This document shows, piece by piece, positions 1 to 10,748 of a stretch of DNA of 64,000 bases. The notes beneath the pieces are model-generated. The model was not told where the DNA came from. It saw only the letters and a list, made by a program, of their open reading frames with translations, and did no database searches. The DNA lies in assembly GCA_039111635.1 (NCBI GenBank), contig JBCAQO010000001.1, forward strand, positions 1,054,001 to 1,118,000, written 5' to 3'. Every line of letters starts with the position of its first letter. The first letter of the stretch is position 1. The translations under genes were made by a program, and so were the position numbers. The stretch is from Heterobasidion occidentale (lineage: Eukaryota > Basidiomycota > Agaricomycetes > Russulales > Bondarzewiaceae).

Positions 1-517
1 GCTCGACCCGGGGTGCAGCATCGAGGAGGTGGCGGAGGAGGAGGTCCCGGTCGGAGAGGATGAAGACGCAGACGCGGACGCGGACGCCGAGTACGACTAC
101 GAGGGCAGCGAAGACGATGGAGACAGTATGAAGTCTGGACCGTGCGAAGATGGCGGAGACGAAGCGTCCATGGACAACGGAGTCGAAGAAGGAAACGCGT
201 ACAGCGTCGGTATCCCGCACGGGCACGGCGCGTTCCGCGCGTGCGGCGGCGACTACACCGCCGGCAGCGCGCAGCTGCGCTTCCCGACCTTCTACGACTC
301 CCAGCCCGCCGAACCTGCGTCCTCATCATCTGGCACCCTCCCGGCCTCCGCGCTCCTGTGCCAGCCCATCTCCGAATCCGTGCGGGACCAGTTCCGCACC
401 GCCCCGCCGCCGCCGGGGCCTGCTGAGCAGGTGCCTTCGCATATGCAAATCGACGGGCTGGCGCGCGCGGGTAACTACTGGGACCCTGTTACCTATGGCC
501 TGGGCTGGGACCGGTGA
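1..517 (+). CDS. C-terminal part of an acidic unknown protein, cut by the window edge
   Basis: The reading frame is already open at base 2 and ends at the TGA at 515-517, so the start lies left of the window; the GTG at base 29 is not a believable start. About 170 residues are visible. The first third is very acidic (Glu/Asp runs with GEDEDADADADAEYDYEG), followed by Gly, Ser, Pro and Ala-rich sequence. The last residues, GNYWDPVTYGLGWDR, look like a compact conserved tail. No domain is recognisable. Regulatory proteins of basidiomycetes often end in such acidic and low-complexity tails, but that is inference. The composition and codon use (strong G/C at third positions) match the neighbouring genes. 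Confidence 0.5.
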   Translation, partial: LDPGCSIEEVAEEEVPVGEDEDADADADAEYDYEGSEDDGDSMKSGPCEDGGDEASMDNGVEEGNAYSVGIPHGHGAFRACGGDYTAGSAQLRFPTFYDSQPAEPASSSSGTLPASALLCQPISESVRDQFRTAPPPPGPAEQVPSHMQIDGLARAGNYWDPVTYGLGWDR

Positions 518-1404
518 TCGCTCCGCTCCTCCTGCGAGCAGTAGTTATTCTGGGCGCGGCCCGCCGCTTGGAGCAGCCCCTCCATCGCGGCCAGCCAGTG
601 TCAGGCGTTGTGCAGCCGCGCAGCGCGCGTATGTTCTCTCTCTTTCTTGGGGCCGCTGCTGCTGTTGGCTGCTAATAGGGTTCGGGGGATCGCGTCCCGC
701 GGCTTCATCTCGGGCTGCGTAGGCGTGCGTTTCGCTTGCCCCATTCGGCGGCACCCTTTTTTTCTGTCGTGTATTACAGTATCCCGTCCGTTCCGTTCCT
801 CGCATCGATCGCTCGCTCGCCCGCCCGCATCCCACTGTGTATTCTTTTCATTTTCACTTGCATCCTATCTATGATGCATGATGGCTTCCCAAGCACAAGT
901 CCGTAATTATACCACGTTCATTTGTATCCATTATTGGTTGTTTTAGTTTCGGTTCTGGTTCTGGTTCTGGTTATGGTTTTGTTCTATCCTCGCTTCTGTG
1001 CCATCGTCATGAACCATCGATTCTAGACACGGCGATCGCAACCCCGTCGTGTAGCCGACAGATAGCATCGCGCAGGCTTCCGCCCGGCGGCCACTCTCCC
1101 TACATAGTACATACGCTTATGCCACGAATCCTGAACTATGCCATTCCATATCTCACGCACGCGCCCGATAGTCTATTGAGTTGAGCGGCGCGCGCTCGGG
1201 GTTCCGGCCGTTGACGCAGCGGATCAGCTGCGGAATTCGCAGAGCACCGTGCAGCGAGGCGTGCGCGAGCACACGGTGCGAGCGACGCGCGCTCGCTCGC
1301 TCGCTGCTCTTCGTCGCGTGGTGGAGAGCTGTCAAGCGGGGGCAGATCCGTTGCCGATAGTACGCGCACTGCAGGCATCGAATCATGCGCGCGGAAGGTG
1401 GATG
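518..1404. other. intergenic, no gene seen
   Basis: No convincing coding exon on either strand; the open frames here are GC-driven and have no recognisable content. It contains a short imperfect GGTTCT tandem tract at about 951-980 and presumably the 3' UTR of the upstream gene. Confidence 0.5.
951..980 (+). repeat. GGTTCT imperfect hexanucleotide repeat
   Basis: Four to five tandem copies of GGTTCT or close variants in a non-coding stretch. Confidence 0.7.
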
Positions 1405-1450
1405 CGTGCGGAGTCGTGGGAGTCGGGGGACTGCTGTTCTGGCTCCTGTA

Positions 1451-1485
1451 GGACCCCCGTCAACCATGCCAGAGGTCCGATCCGG
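1451..1485 (+). repeat. left perfect arm of 35-bp inverted repeat
   Basis: Exact reverse complement of 2535-2569, read base by base. The 1,049-bp spacing rules out a simple hairpin terminator. Confidence 0.9.
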
Positions 1486-1499
1486 GGTCCCACCTGGCA

Positions 1500-2549
1500 C
1501 CCCCGAACAAAATCTCTTTTTTTTGACCCTTTCATCCCCGAACGAGGATCAGACCTCTGATCCGGACCGATTTACCCCCGAACGAGGATCATACATACAT
1601 AAAAAATCGAAAAAATCGAGAAAAAATCAAAAAAAATCCGACCGTCGCACGAGTGTTTGTGAGGCTTGCTTGACACAGGGCATTGCGCGGAGACCACCAA
1701 AGAACCGTAGTACAATGTATCTACTCATAATCATTCTCACCTCCACATCTTGATCCTTGGCCTTTCGTGTGCGAGTGAGATACAGCCGGAAGGCCTCCTC
1801 AAGATCCTTCTCGTGTCCCAGTAGTGCATCAAGGTAATGCTCATCACCCGGGGCCAAAGTGTAGTTCATACCGTTGGCAAGCTGCGGAGGGTAGCTGAGC
1901 CTTACCAGGAATGTATGGGATGGCAGCAGAGCGAACCGCGACACGGCGTGTGATCAGCCAGCAGCCGAAGCGCCGCGCGAGTCGTCCAGATGCTGCCATC
2001 GGCGCGAACACACGGACTACAATGTTCGAAACCTCGGAGATGGACGACGTGGTTGCTGCCCCACCATGTTTACCTGCCTTACCCCCGGACTTTTTGTAGA
2101 TATCGAGCACTGTTGGACACGTCAATCAGTAATGCCTATTACATGATGTGCACAGAAACAAAACCCTGAGCGAGACAAATCCGACCACGAGCGATACAAG
2201 CGCATATCCTTGACCGGCAGCAGCTTTGAGAGGGCGTTCCGTAGATACTCAGCGCCGATGACGAACCGTGGAAGGCCTTTTTGGGTGAATACTTTTGCCC
2301 GTTTTTTTACCGCTCTCAATGTAGACTGATAGGCCATTACAAAATAACTATTTCGTACAAAATTATCTCAAATTGGGCCGTGAGAATCCTCCAGATCCCC
2401 GAACGGGATCAGACCTCGAGCCAAACCCTGCTGGTACCCCCGGATTGGGATCGGACGTCCACGCCAAATCTGCCCTACCTATCCCCGAACATGGATCAGA
2501 CCTCGGCGCTGACGCGCCTCGTTTATACCCGAATCCGGATCGGACCTCT
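1500..2549 (+). repeat. dispersed 22-bp unit, about seven direct copies
   Basis: Copies related to CCCCGAACGAGGATCAGAC lie at about 1500-1512 (partial), 1534-1556, 1574-1592, 2396-2417, 2436-2457, 2482-2503 and 2527-2549, in two groups flanking the core of the inverted-repeat element and all in the same orientation. An inverted copy is embedded in the left arm (1470-1487). They vary mainly in the middle (AACGAGG, AACGGG, GATTGGG, AACATGG, AATCCGG). Confidence 0.75.
1744..2340 (-). pseudogene. captured fragment of a multi-exon gene inside the element
   Basis: On the minus strand several pieces read like exons of one protein separated by intron-like sequence. These are a basic segment (2130-2337, with KKRAKVFTQKGLPRFVIGAE), a second segment (about 1929-2110, with SISEVSNIVVRVFAPMAA) and a third (about 1750-1890, with LANGMNYTLAPGDEHYLDAL and GHEKDLEEAFRLYLTRTRK). 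The last boundary has a GTGAGA donor, and there is a short GTAAGG...CCGCAG stretch between segments two and three. I do not recognise the protein. The lack of a continuous start-to-stop structure and the flanking inverted repeats suggest a captured internal fragment with introns still present. Confidence 0.4.
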
Positions 2550-2569
2550 GGCATGGTTGACGGGGGTCC
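2535..2569 (-). repeat. right perfect arm of 35-bp inverted repeat
   Basis: Exact reverse complement of 1451-1485. The inner end merges with one copy of the CCCCGAAC...GACCTC unit. Confidence 0.9.
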
Positions 2570-2615
2570 TGCTCCTGTCTGTCCGAAACAGCAGCTGCCA
2601 CTCCCGACCCTCCGC

Positions 2616-2998
2616 TAGAGGAATTGCAGAGCTGGAGCCGGAAGCAAACAGGTGGTGGATGCCCATGGGGAGCGGAGTGGGGGTGTCGCGTCTAGGCACG
2701 TGTGCGCCCTCTTCCGGCATCGCGTCTCCGTAGGCCCGGAGCCGGACCCGTGTTTATGCAGGGCCGCTCACGCACGCCCTCACTGGGTCATCGCCCCGCT
2801 CTCCGCCCCGCTCGTCTCTTGCGCCCGTCTTTCATGTCGTTTCTGCCCCTCCGCTGTGCACGCGCGAGACACCCCAGCACACGGCCGCCCATATAGCCTC
2901 GAAACGCGCGCAGCCTCTCTTCGTATCGCATCAGGAATTCACAGGATCTTTCTCAGGGTCAAGTCGGGTCTGAGTCTCCGCGCGACAGGCAGACAAAC
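2616..2998. other. intergenic, likely promoter and 5' UTR of the gene at 2999
   Basis: CT- and GC-rich; no coding exon recognised. The stretch just before 2999 is the presumed 5' region of the plus-strand gene. Confidence 0.4.
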
Positions 2999-3979
2999 AT
3001 GTTTCGGACGATTCTCTCGCGGGCTGTGACGTGCGTGTTGGACATGAGCGCGGACGTGGACGGGGGCGTGGGCGTGGGCGGGGCGCTGGACGGGCCGGTG
3101 GTAGAGCTGGGGCTGGAGCTGGAGCGGGAGGCGGGCGTCATCGTGGGTGGCCTGCGCTGTCTCGTCGTGCAGCGGACGGCGTCTGACCAGCTGTGCCACG
3201 CGCTCCTGCAGTCGGTCGACGTCGAGGCGCTGCGCGGCCTGCTGCCTGCGCCCCCGCGGGTGCCGTGGCGGCGCGCCGCGGGCCTGTGTGGGGACGCGGT
3301 CGTGCCCGTGTATCGAGCGCTGCAGAGCACGCTTGGCGAGGACGTGGAGCACCTGGCGACGCTGTTTGCGGAGATGGGGATGGAGGAGGCGGCGGGCGCG
3401 GGCGCGGTCGATGAGGTGGGTCCGGTCGTAGTTCCTCGGATGTTTCGAATAGAACTGCATAGATGATGTTCGCGACAGGCGCGCGCAAGCGGACACAGTC
3501 AAGAATCGAGTGCGTCGGACGGACAGGCGGCGGAGGTAGAAGGCCACGAACGAGAGGCGGCACCTATTCCCGTGAGTGCTCGTTTCTATCGCGACGGGCG
3601 CCGTGTGCGGGTCTGACGGAGGCCGCTAGCAGGAGGACGAGGACGAGCCGCGGGCGACAAGTTGCGCGCGCGTGCCCAGGATCGTGATCACGCCGTGCGA
3701 GGGCGAGACGGCGTGCGAGGAGCGGACGTGCTGCTGGGTGCCGGTGCAGGACGCGTGCTTCGGGAACCGGCTGGTAGTGCCGGCGCACGCGGCGGTGAAC
3801 GAGGTGTTCCCGCCGCAGCTGGCGATGGCGAAGGCGGGGTGCTGGCGCGGCAGTGGGAGTACGCGGACGGGCACTGGCGGGCGGTGCTGCCGAGCGTGGA
3901 CGAGCAGATGCGGAGGGGCCTGCATTCGCGGGCGGTGTCGCACCGGCGGAGATCGTCGCGGTGTCGTCGGGCGAAGTGA
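2999..3979 (+). CDS. unknown spliced gene with a late frame break
   Basis: Three exons splice cleanly: 2999-3415, 3479-3571 and 3633 onward. Intron 1 is 63 bp (GTGGGT...ACAG). Intron 2 is 61 bp (GTGAGT, branch CTGAC, AG). Exon 1 starts MFRTILSRAV; exon 2 ends EREAAPIP and joins EDEDEPRATS. Exon 3 carries a Cys-containing block, CEERTCCWVPVQDACFGNR. After PPQLAMAKAG (about 3838, a GGGG run) the sensible reading moves by one base and continues WEYADGHWRAVLPSVDEQ to a stop at 3979. The frame jump looks like a one-base indel. The tail motif WRAVLPS resembles sequence I have seen in basidiomycete hypothetical proteins, but no function can be assigned. Confidence 0.55.
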
Positions 3980-4361
3980 GGGCAGCCTGGGAGGGAGAGC
4001 CCGCTTCTGAAAATGAATACTAGGGGTCAGCGGGTCAGGTCGATCGGTACATGTGCTGTTTGGGGCGAGTGTGAGCGGGAAATACACCGAGGCGTGTTGC
4101 AACGCATGTTGTGTTCTTGAGGAGGACTCGCAGTGAAAGAACCAGACAGCGAGCGAGCGAGCCGGTGACGTCGGTGCAGGCCAGTAGCGTGGGAACGATG
4201 CGCTATTCTTGCAGCAGGGGAGCGAGCGGCAGCTGGCGGGCGCTCTGCGGGCCTGCACTCGCCAGCCTCGTCCTCCACCAGCAGCCGTGCACTCCTTCCT
4301 ACCACTGATCGTCTCTGATCCACTCCTTCATTCCGCTCCTCCTCCCACACGCCTCGGCGCC

Positions 4362-7300
4362 ATGTCCTTCAAGGCCCTCGTCTACGCATACGTCCTCGGC
4401 GGCATCACATTCGTCCCCCTCGTCATCCTCGCCCTCATCGCCTACACATCTACACCTCCGTCCCCGTCGGCGACCCCGACCTCTCCAAGCCCGCAAGGGA
4501 GGCCCGTGCCCACGCCGCTGCGTCAGACACCCGTGATGCCACTACAGAGCCCCTGCTCGACCTCACCGACGTCCCAAAGGCACGCAAGGGCTGGCTCACC
4601 ATGCGCCGCACATTCGAGGAGTCCTCCTTCGAAGGCTCCTACGTCACCCTCGTCAAGTCCTTCCTAGACGCGCGCTCCAAAGACCCCAAGCGCTCGCGCC
4701 CACGCGACATGTGGTACGTCGTCCTCAAGGGCAAGGTCCTCTACCTCTACGAGGACGAGTCCATGACAGAGTGCGAGGCCGCCATCGAGCTCGGCAGCCA
4801 CGACGTCGTCATCTTCCCCGAAGGCCTGCTCGACGGCGAGCTCTTCGCCAAACGCAACGCGATCTGCCTCAAGCCCAAGCTCGCGCCCTCCGATAAGGGC
4901 CTCCCCAGCCTCACCCGGGACATGCACTTGGACCCGCTCAACGTCGAGCAGAAACTCGAGGAGAAGGTCGGCGCCGGCAGCTCGAAGAAGAAACACAAGG
5001 AGAGGGAGCGGGAAAAGGAGAGGCTGCTCGAGCTGGAGAGGAAGCGGGAGGAGGCCCTCGACCTGTCCACCCCGTGGTTCATCTTTGTGCGCTCCAACGT
5101 GGAGATGGAAGACTGGTATTTTGCGCTCGTCCATGCCTCGGACAACGCAGCGAACACTCCCACCCTCGCCCCCCTCCAGGCCATCTTCTCCACCGCCGAC
5201 ATGAACTATCTCGTGACCACCCTCGACGAACAGCCGGACGTCATCCCCATGCGCTGGCTCAACGCGCTCCTGGGGCGACTGTTCTTCAGCTACTACCGCA
5301 CCGACGCCCTCGAGTCGTACATCATCGGCCGTCTCATGAAGAAGCTCTCCAAGGTGAAGCGGCCCAACTTTCTGACCGACGTCGTCGTCACCGAGGTGTA
5401 CGTGGGCAACAAGTCGGCGACGTTCAGCAAGCCGATGCTGAAGGAGCTCACGAAGGAGGGCGACGCCGCGCTGGAGGTCCGGATGTCGTACAAGGGCGAG
5501 ATCCGCGTGACGGTGCAGGCGACGGCCACGATCAACCTCGGGTCGCGATTCAAGCCGTACACGGTGAAGCTGACCCTGGCGGCGGTGCTGCGCGAGCTGG
5601 AGGGGAACCTGGTGGTCAAGGTGAAGCGGCCGCCCAGCAACCGAATCTGGTACGCGTTCACGCAGGCGCCGAGGATGGTGTTCGACGTCGAGCCCGTCGT
5701 GAGCGACCGGCAGATCACCTGGAGCATGATCCTGAACTCGATCGAGTCTCGGTTGAAGGAAGTGGTGAGCGTCTGTTCTTTGCCGTGCGGAGGGGGCGGG
5801 CCTTTGATCACGGGGTTGTCTTGCGCAGATCATGGAGTCGATCGTCATGCCCAACATGGACGACATCGCCTTCTTCGACACCTCGCGCTGTGTCCACCGG
5901 GGCGGCATATGGCCGGACGCTGGACGCAGAGAGAAGCCAGCCGAGGCCGAGGCCGAGCCGAGCCCCCCGTCCTCCGAGGAAGACCTGTCCCCCGTTTCCG
6001 GCCCCGCCCAAGACGTCGTCGCCTCCTCGCCGTCGCTCGAGGGAGAGCCCGCCGACATAAAGCGATCCCAGTCCGAGCCCGAGGTCCGCGGCGACAAGGA
6101 CCCGTCGGTCTCGGGACCGCTGTCCCGCGCCGCGACGACCGCCATCGACACCCAGTCCACCTCCTCGTCCACCCGATCCGCCCCGAAACGACGGCCGACC
6201 TGGTTCCCGAGCAATCACCACAGCGGGAAGCACCACCCCACCCACATGGTCGACGACCCAGAGCCATTGCCTGGCGCCGAGTCCGAGGCCGACCTCCCCA
6301 AGTCCGACTCGACGCTCCTCGACGTGTCCCGACGCGGGCGAGAGCCCCCGCCAGATCCGCAGGAAGGGCTCCAAGTTCCTGACCATCCGCAAGTCCAGTC
6401 GCTCCCCCTCCCCGGGCCCGCCTCCCTTACCGCCCTCCCGCTCCCCGTCCCCCGTCCCGTCGCTAGACATGAACCGCCCCGACAGCCCCGACTCGCTCGG
6501 GCGCCCCGCGTCCGTGAAGAGTAGCAAGAGCTCCAAGAGCTCAAAGTCCACGCGCTCCAAGGAGCACCCGCCCGCGAGCCCGTCCCTGTTCTCCTCGCTC
6601 AAGTCGCGCGCCGGCGACCGGCAGGCGCTCGGCACCTCCGCGAAGGAGACGATGCGCAAGTGGGGCGTCAACTGGGCGGGGCTCAAGAAGGACAACGGCG
6701 CCGCGAGCGCGGGCTCCGCAGCCGAGGACGTCCCCGACGGCGGCGACAGGCGCAGCTCGGACAGCAGCTTCACCGCACACAAGGCCAAGGCGAGCTACGC
6801 CGAGGTGCGCGCGGCCGTCGCGGAGCGCAAGGAGCGCGAGAGGAGCGCGCAGGTGGCCGGTGGGGGCGTGCACGCCAACGGGGGCGCGTCAGACCCTATC
6901 CCGATCCCCGTCCCAGCGCGAGGCGTGCGCGTCTGGTCGGGCACGTCGTCGCAGGGCGACTCGTCCATCATGTCTGCCGGCGGCGGGTCCGTCTCCTCCA
7001 CGTCCTCGCGCGGCCGGTCGTACTCGGGCGACCGCACGCTGGAGCCCCCGCCCATGGTCAGGACCAGGACGCCCTCGACGGAGCGCCCCGCGGACGAGCT
7101 GGCACCGGCAGAGGCGAGCGGGGCGTCGCCGTACGCGGATCTGGACCTGGTGCAGGGGCGGCCGCCCGCGCCGATCCACACGCAGCCGTCGCAGGGCAAG
7201 ACGATGACGATCCCGGGCATCCACGCGAGCCACCGCGGGGAGGTCATGGCGATGGGCTACGTGCCGCCCACGCCTCCGCCGCCTCCGCCGCCAGAAAACA

Positions 7301-7840
7301 AGGGCAAGGCGTCCGGCATCCAGAGCGTGTACCGCCTCTGGAAGAGCCCTACGCTCCCGCCGCAAGACGCGAACGGGGGCGCGCCCGAATCGAGACCCGA
7401 GCGGCCGTCGTCCCCGCCGCCACCAGCGCCGCCACCGTTGGAGCAGGAAGCAGAGATCAGCCCGGTGTCGCCCGTCGTGCCCACGATGTCCCGCCCGCCG
7501 CCACCGCCGCTGCCCCCGCGCAGCGCGTCCTCGAAGGCGATCGAGGCCATCGCCGCGCCGCATGTCGCTCATGCACACCGACGACGCGCCGCCCGCGGAC
7601 CCGCTCGCGCGCGTGCTCGAGAACGACCGCGTGCGCCCCGACTCGCCGACCCTCCCGCCACCGACACCGCCCGGCGCGAGTTCGGAGTCCTCGCATCCGG
7701 ACGCGTCGCCCGTGCACGCGCCCGTGCCCTCGACGCCTGCGGCGCCCGACATCACGTTCACGGTGCCGACCCCCGTGCGCGGCGAGATCGCGAAGCCGCC
7801 GCTGCCCCCGCGCAACGCGCCCGCGACCGCCGCCGTATAG
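4362..7840 (+). CDS. NVJ2: Nvj2/TEX2-like PH and SMP-domain lipid-transfer protein (contact-site protein)
   Basis: It begins [14 protein letters not shown] with an N-terminal membrane anchor ([11 protein letters not shown]). A PH-like domain follows (about 4640-5110; [19 protein letters not shown], then a lysine/glutamate-rich insert), then the SMP (synaptotagmin-like mitochondrial lipid-binding) domain (about 5200-5880; [48 protein letters not shown]). Family members sit in the ER at organelle contacts and move lipids through the SMP groove. One clear intron lies at 5765-5828 inside the SMP domain. The long C-terminus is disordered, Ser-rich ([16 protein letters not shown]) and poly-Pro. The frame shifts three times: near 4447 just after the anchor, near 6330, and near 7560 (then [15 protein letters not shown] to the stop). 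All look like single-base indels. Confidence 0.8.
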
Positions 7841-7899
7841 CGACGCGTTCTCTGTCCTCGCGCCCGATCTACGTAGATACGACCCGCACGTACATGCAC

Positions 7900-7960
7900 C
7901 ACACACTCACATACACACTCACACTCCGCACGCACACACACACACACAAACACACTGTAC
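7900..7960 (+). repeat. CA-rich microsatellite in the 3' UTR
   Basis: Interrupted (CA)n tract following the stop codon at 7840, with a nine-repeat core at about 7932-7949. Confidence 0.8.
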
Positions 7961-8464
7961 TATATATAATCCTCATCTCCCTCGTCGTCTGGCATGAACT
8001 CCTCTTTTCCTTGCCCTTCATTTTCCTTTTTCTCTTTTGTTTTTGGCATCCTCATTTTCGCTTACACTTATCACTTCTGCTTTCGTGGTCTTTTTTTCCT
8101 GCTTTGACACGTTTGAGGGGACACGGTCGCACGGGTCACTTAATCATTTCCGGGTTTCGTTTTGCAGCTATGATTAGTTTCTGGTCCGAGACGGCTTTTG
8201 TTTTTTGTTTGTTTGTTTTTCACGATTCGAAATGATATCAGGATCGGAGAGCGCTCGGTGGTATCTAGTTTGTTTACGGGGATGATGTTCACGATGAAGG
8301 TTGCACGTACTACTACATACCAATGCTGACCGATAATTTGCAACTCTGATGCATGGGAGCCCAAAATGGAAGGAGAGTTGCCTTTTCGAGATAGTCGTGA
8401 CATCGTCTGTCTTACGCCACTTGACTCTCCGCCGCGCGTTCAACTTCGACGCCTCCGCGTGCAG

Positions 8465-9334
8465 ATGCCACCCATGTGAGTCGCTGTCCCTGTGCGCGTG
8501 AATACGACCGCCGACGGGCGTGGACAGACGAGACAAGTTTACGATCCATTCCAAGGCGGTGGTGTGCCAGGATGTCGAGCTCAAGGGCGACATCACCATC
8601 GGGTCGGGTACGGTCTGCTCTGCTCTGTGCGCCCTCGGCGAGCGTCTGCTGCGTGCTCACGGCGCGCGCGCGCGCGCGACACAGGGACCATCGTGCACCC
8701 CAAGGCGACGATCTTCGCCATCGCGGGGCCCATCGTCATCGGCACGGGGTGCATCGTTGAGGAGGGCGCGATTATCGTGAACCGGTGCGTGCGTCCTCGC
8801 GTCCGTGTTCTCCTGCGCATCGAGGCGCTCACGACACCCGCGTGCGTGTCCATGTCCAGGCGAAAAGAAGTCATGCGCATCGGCGACGACAATCTGTTCG
8901 AGATCGGCTGTCGTGCGTGTCTCTTATCTTTTTTTTCTCTCTTTCTTGCGCAACCCACGACCGTCGCTCACGGATACGCGGGTTCCCCCGCCGGGCTGGG
9001 CTGGGCACCGTACGCACGGTACGGCACCGCAGGCGTCGAGTCGCCGACGATCGGGAACTTCAACACGGTCTCGACCCGCGCGCGGGTGCACCACACGGTG
9101 CGGCTGTCGTCGTACTGCGTGGTCGGGGCGGGCTGCCTGGTGGTGCCGACGGAGGACGAGGTGCTGGAGGAGTACACGGTCGTGTACGGGCCGACGGCGG
9201 AGCGGCGGACGTGGAGCGGGCGCGGGAAGGTGCAGGAGGCGGACCTGCGCAGGAAGCACGCGGAGTACCTGCGCGAGACGCTGCCCAAGTTTAACAGGCT
9301 GCGGCGGGGCGACGCGCACGGGGCGGCGGCGTGA
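8465..9334 (+). CDS. DCTN6: dynactin subunit 6 (p27), left-handed beta-helix
   Basis: Five exons: 8465-8475, 8528-8607, 8685-8784, 8860-8912 and 9033-9334. The start ATGCCACCCAT is followed at once by a GTGAGT intron; all donors are GT and all joins are in phase. The product opens MPPIRDKFTIHSKAVVCQ. It has the repeating hexapeptides of a beta-helix (VELKGDITIGSG, AIAGPIVIGTGCIVEEGAI, RIGDDNLFEIGC, SPTIGNFNTVSTRARVHH, SYCVVGAGCLV) and ends with a charged helix (RRKHAEYLRETLPKFN). In the dynactin pointed-end complex this subunit pairs with p25 and links dynein to cargo. The fourth intron is longer (120 bp) and contains a pyrimidine tract. Confidence 0.9.
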
Positions 9335-10748
9335 CGGGTGCAGACGGGCGAGCGGGCGTGGGTCTCGAGCTGTGCTGTTCTACGTGTTTTTCTTTTTTTT
9401 CGTTGCGTATTTTCATTTCTGTGTCTATTACCCTGTTTCTGTGCGATGCCGGCTGGGGCACGCAGCGTTGCCACACACACGCGCGCGCGGGCGATTTGAA
9501 ATGCGGGGTGTTCGAAGAGCCAGCGCGCCGACGAGGTTGGAGCGAAGGGGCTTCGGACGGGTTCGATGTGGGCGCGATGAAGTGCGCTGAGAGGGATCGC
9601 CGGTGCGGAGGTGGACGCATACAGGCACGCGCATGGGTCTATGTTCCTGGGCGGACGGATGCCGGGGTGGGTGGGTGCTGTGGGGCCTGGACGCAGGGCT
9701 GATGGCGGTGGGCGATGCGGAGGGCGCGGATCAGAGGCCGAGGAGGGCGACGACAGTGCGACGACGGGCGACGCAGGCGGTGGCAACGATGGGAGCGCGG
9801 ACTGGGAGGGCCGGTGGTGTCATTATTTGAGCGGATTTCCGAAAGGGTGCATATTGGGGGGCGTGGATCGCGAGCGGTTGTCGCTGACGTTGTCGGGTGC
9901 GGCCAGAGCAGGGGGCTAACGGCGGCGGGCTGGGGTATTATTGCATCCGGCCGCGGCCCCACAGACGATCATCACCCGATCCCGATCCCGGCCCAGCCCC
10001 TCGTCCGAGTCGCGTCTTCGTGTGCCCGCCCGCGCTGCCCTCCACACAGTCCGTGCAGACCGTGCTCGTCCCCGCGCACCCTCCCACACAACCCACCCAC
10101 CCACCCACCCACCTCCCTCTCCCACAGACACACGTGTTTCATCCACCGTCCGCCGTCACGCAGTTTCACCCTGCTGTGCTGCCCTCCTCCCTCTTTTTCT
10201 TTTTCCCTTTTGGCAATTCATACATGTCCTCTCGGGTCGCGGGCTGTCGCTGCTCGCCCCCCCGCGATGCGCTCCACTTCCTGCCGTTACGTCTTAGTGA
10301 CAATCCCGCGATCCATGAAACCTCGCCCGGCCCTTCGACGTCTCGACCTCCTCCGCCACCCGTAAATCCCCTTCTCTCTTTCACCTCTCGCTTCTTCTCC
10401 CTCAAAACACCCCGCCCGCCCGCGCGACTCCCTCCAGCGCTCCCTAACTCCCTAATATTACCACTACTGCTACTCTATCTCCAGCTGTCTCCTCAACGTG
10501 AGTCCGTTCTGATCGTCCTCGTGCTCGCCTTCTCCTGAACCGCCTTCCGCACCAGGACTAGCTTCTGCCCTAGTCAAGTTACATATAATCCACACGCGGC
10601 GCGTTTATTCTGGAATTTCTATACGCACGCGCGCACACACACACACACACTATATCTCCCCATTGTCGCTCGCGTGCGCATCCTCTGACTCTCATTCACC
10701 TTCTCGCCCCACCACCACCACCACCATCAACACCCTCGACTGGGCGGC
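9335..10748. other. 1.4-kb intergenic region, no gene seen
   Basis: GC-rich at first, then strongly pyrimidine-rich (about 10050-10530, with ACCC repeats near 10080-10110), then an AC microsatellite at about 10630-10651. The CT-rich tracts just upstream of 10749 are typical of fungal promoters and 5' UTRs. No exon on either strand was convincing. Confidence 0.5.

Larger units (their letters stand above)
1405..2615. mobile_element. inverted-repeat-bounded non-autonomous element carrying gene fragments
   Basis: A 35-base sequence at 1451-1485 (starts GGACCCCCGTCAACCATGCC) recurs as a perfect reverse complement at 2535-2569. Weaker inverted similarity extends outward on both sides (shared AACAGCAG, then CTCCCGAC-like bases) to about 1405 and 2615. 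Inside, near both ends, lie copies of a roughly 22-bp unit, consensus CCCCGAACGNGGATCAGAC. No transposase is encoded. The core (about 1740-2340) is protein-like on the minus strand. The structure suggests a non-autonomous DNA element, or a rearranged repeat that has captured host sequence. Target-site duplications could not be recognised, so the exact ends are uncertain. Confidence 0.55.

Noticed and set aside
4664..6214. 516-codon open frame on the minus strand
   Set aside because: Antisense to the PH and SMP domains of the Nvj2-like gene; produced by high GC and lack of stops in the complementary frame.
7900..7960. CA-rich tract as a regulatory or telomeric sequence
   Set aside because: Ordinary microsatellite in a 3' UTR; no TTAGGG-type units.
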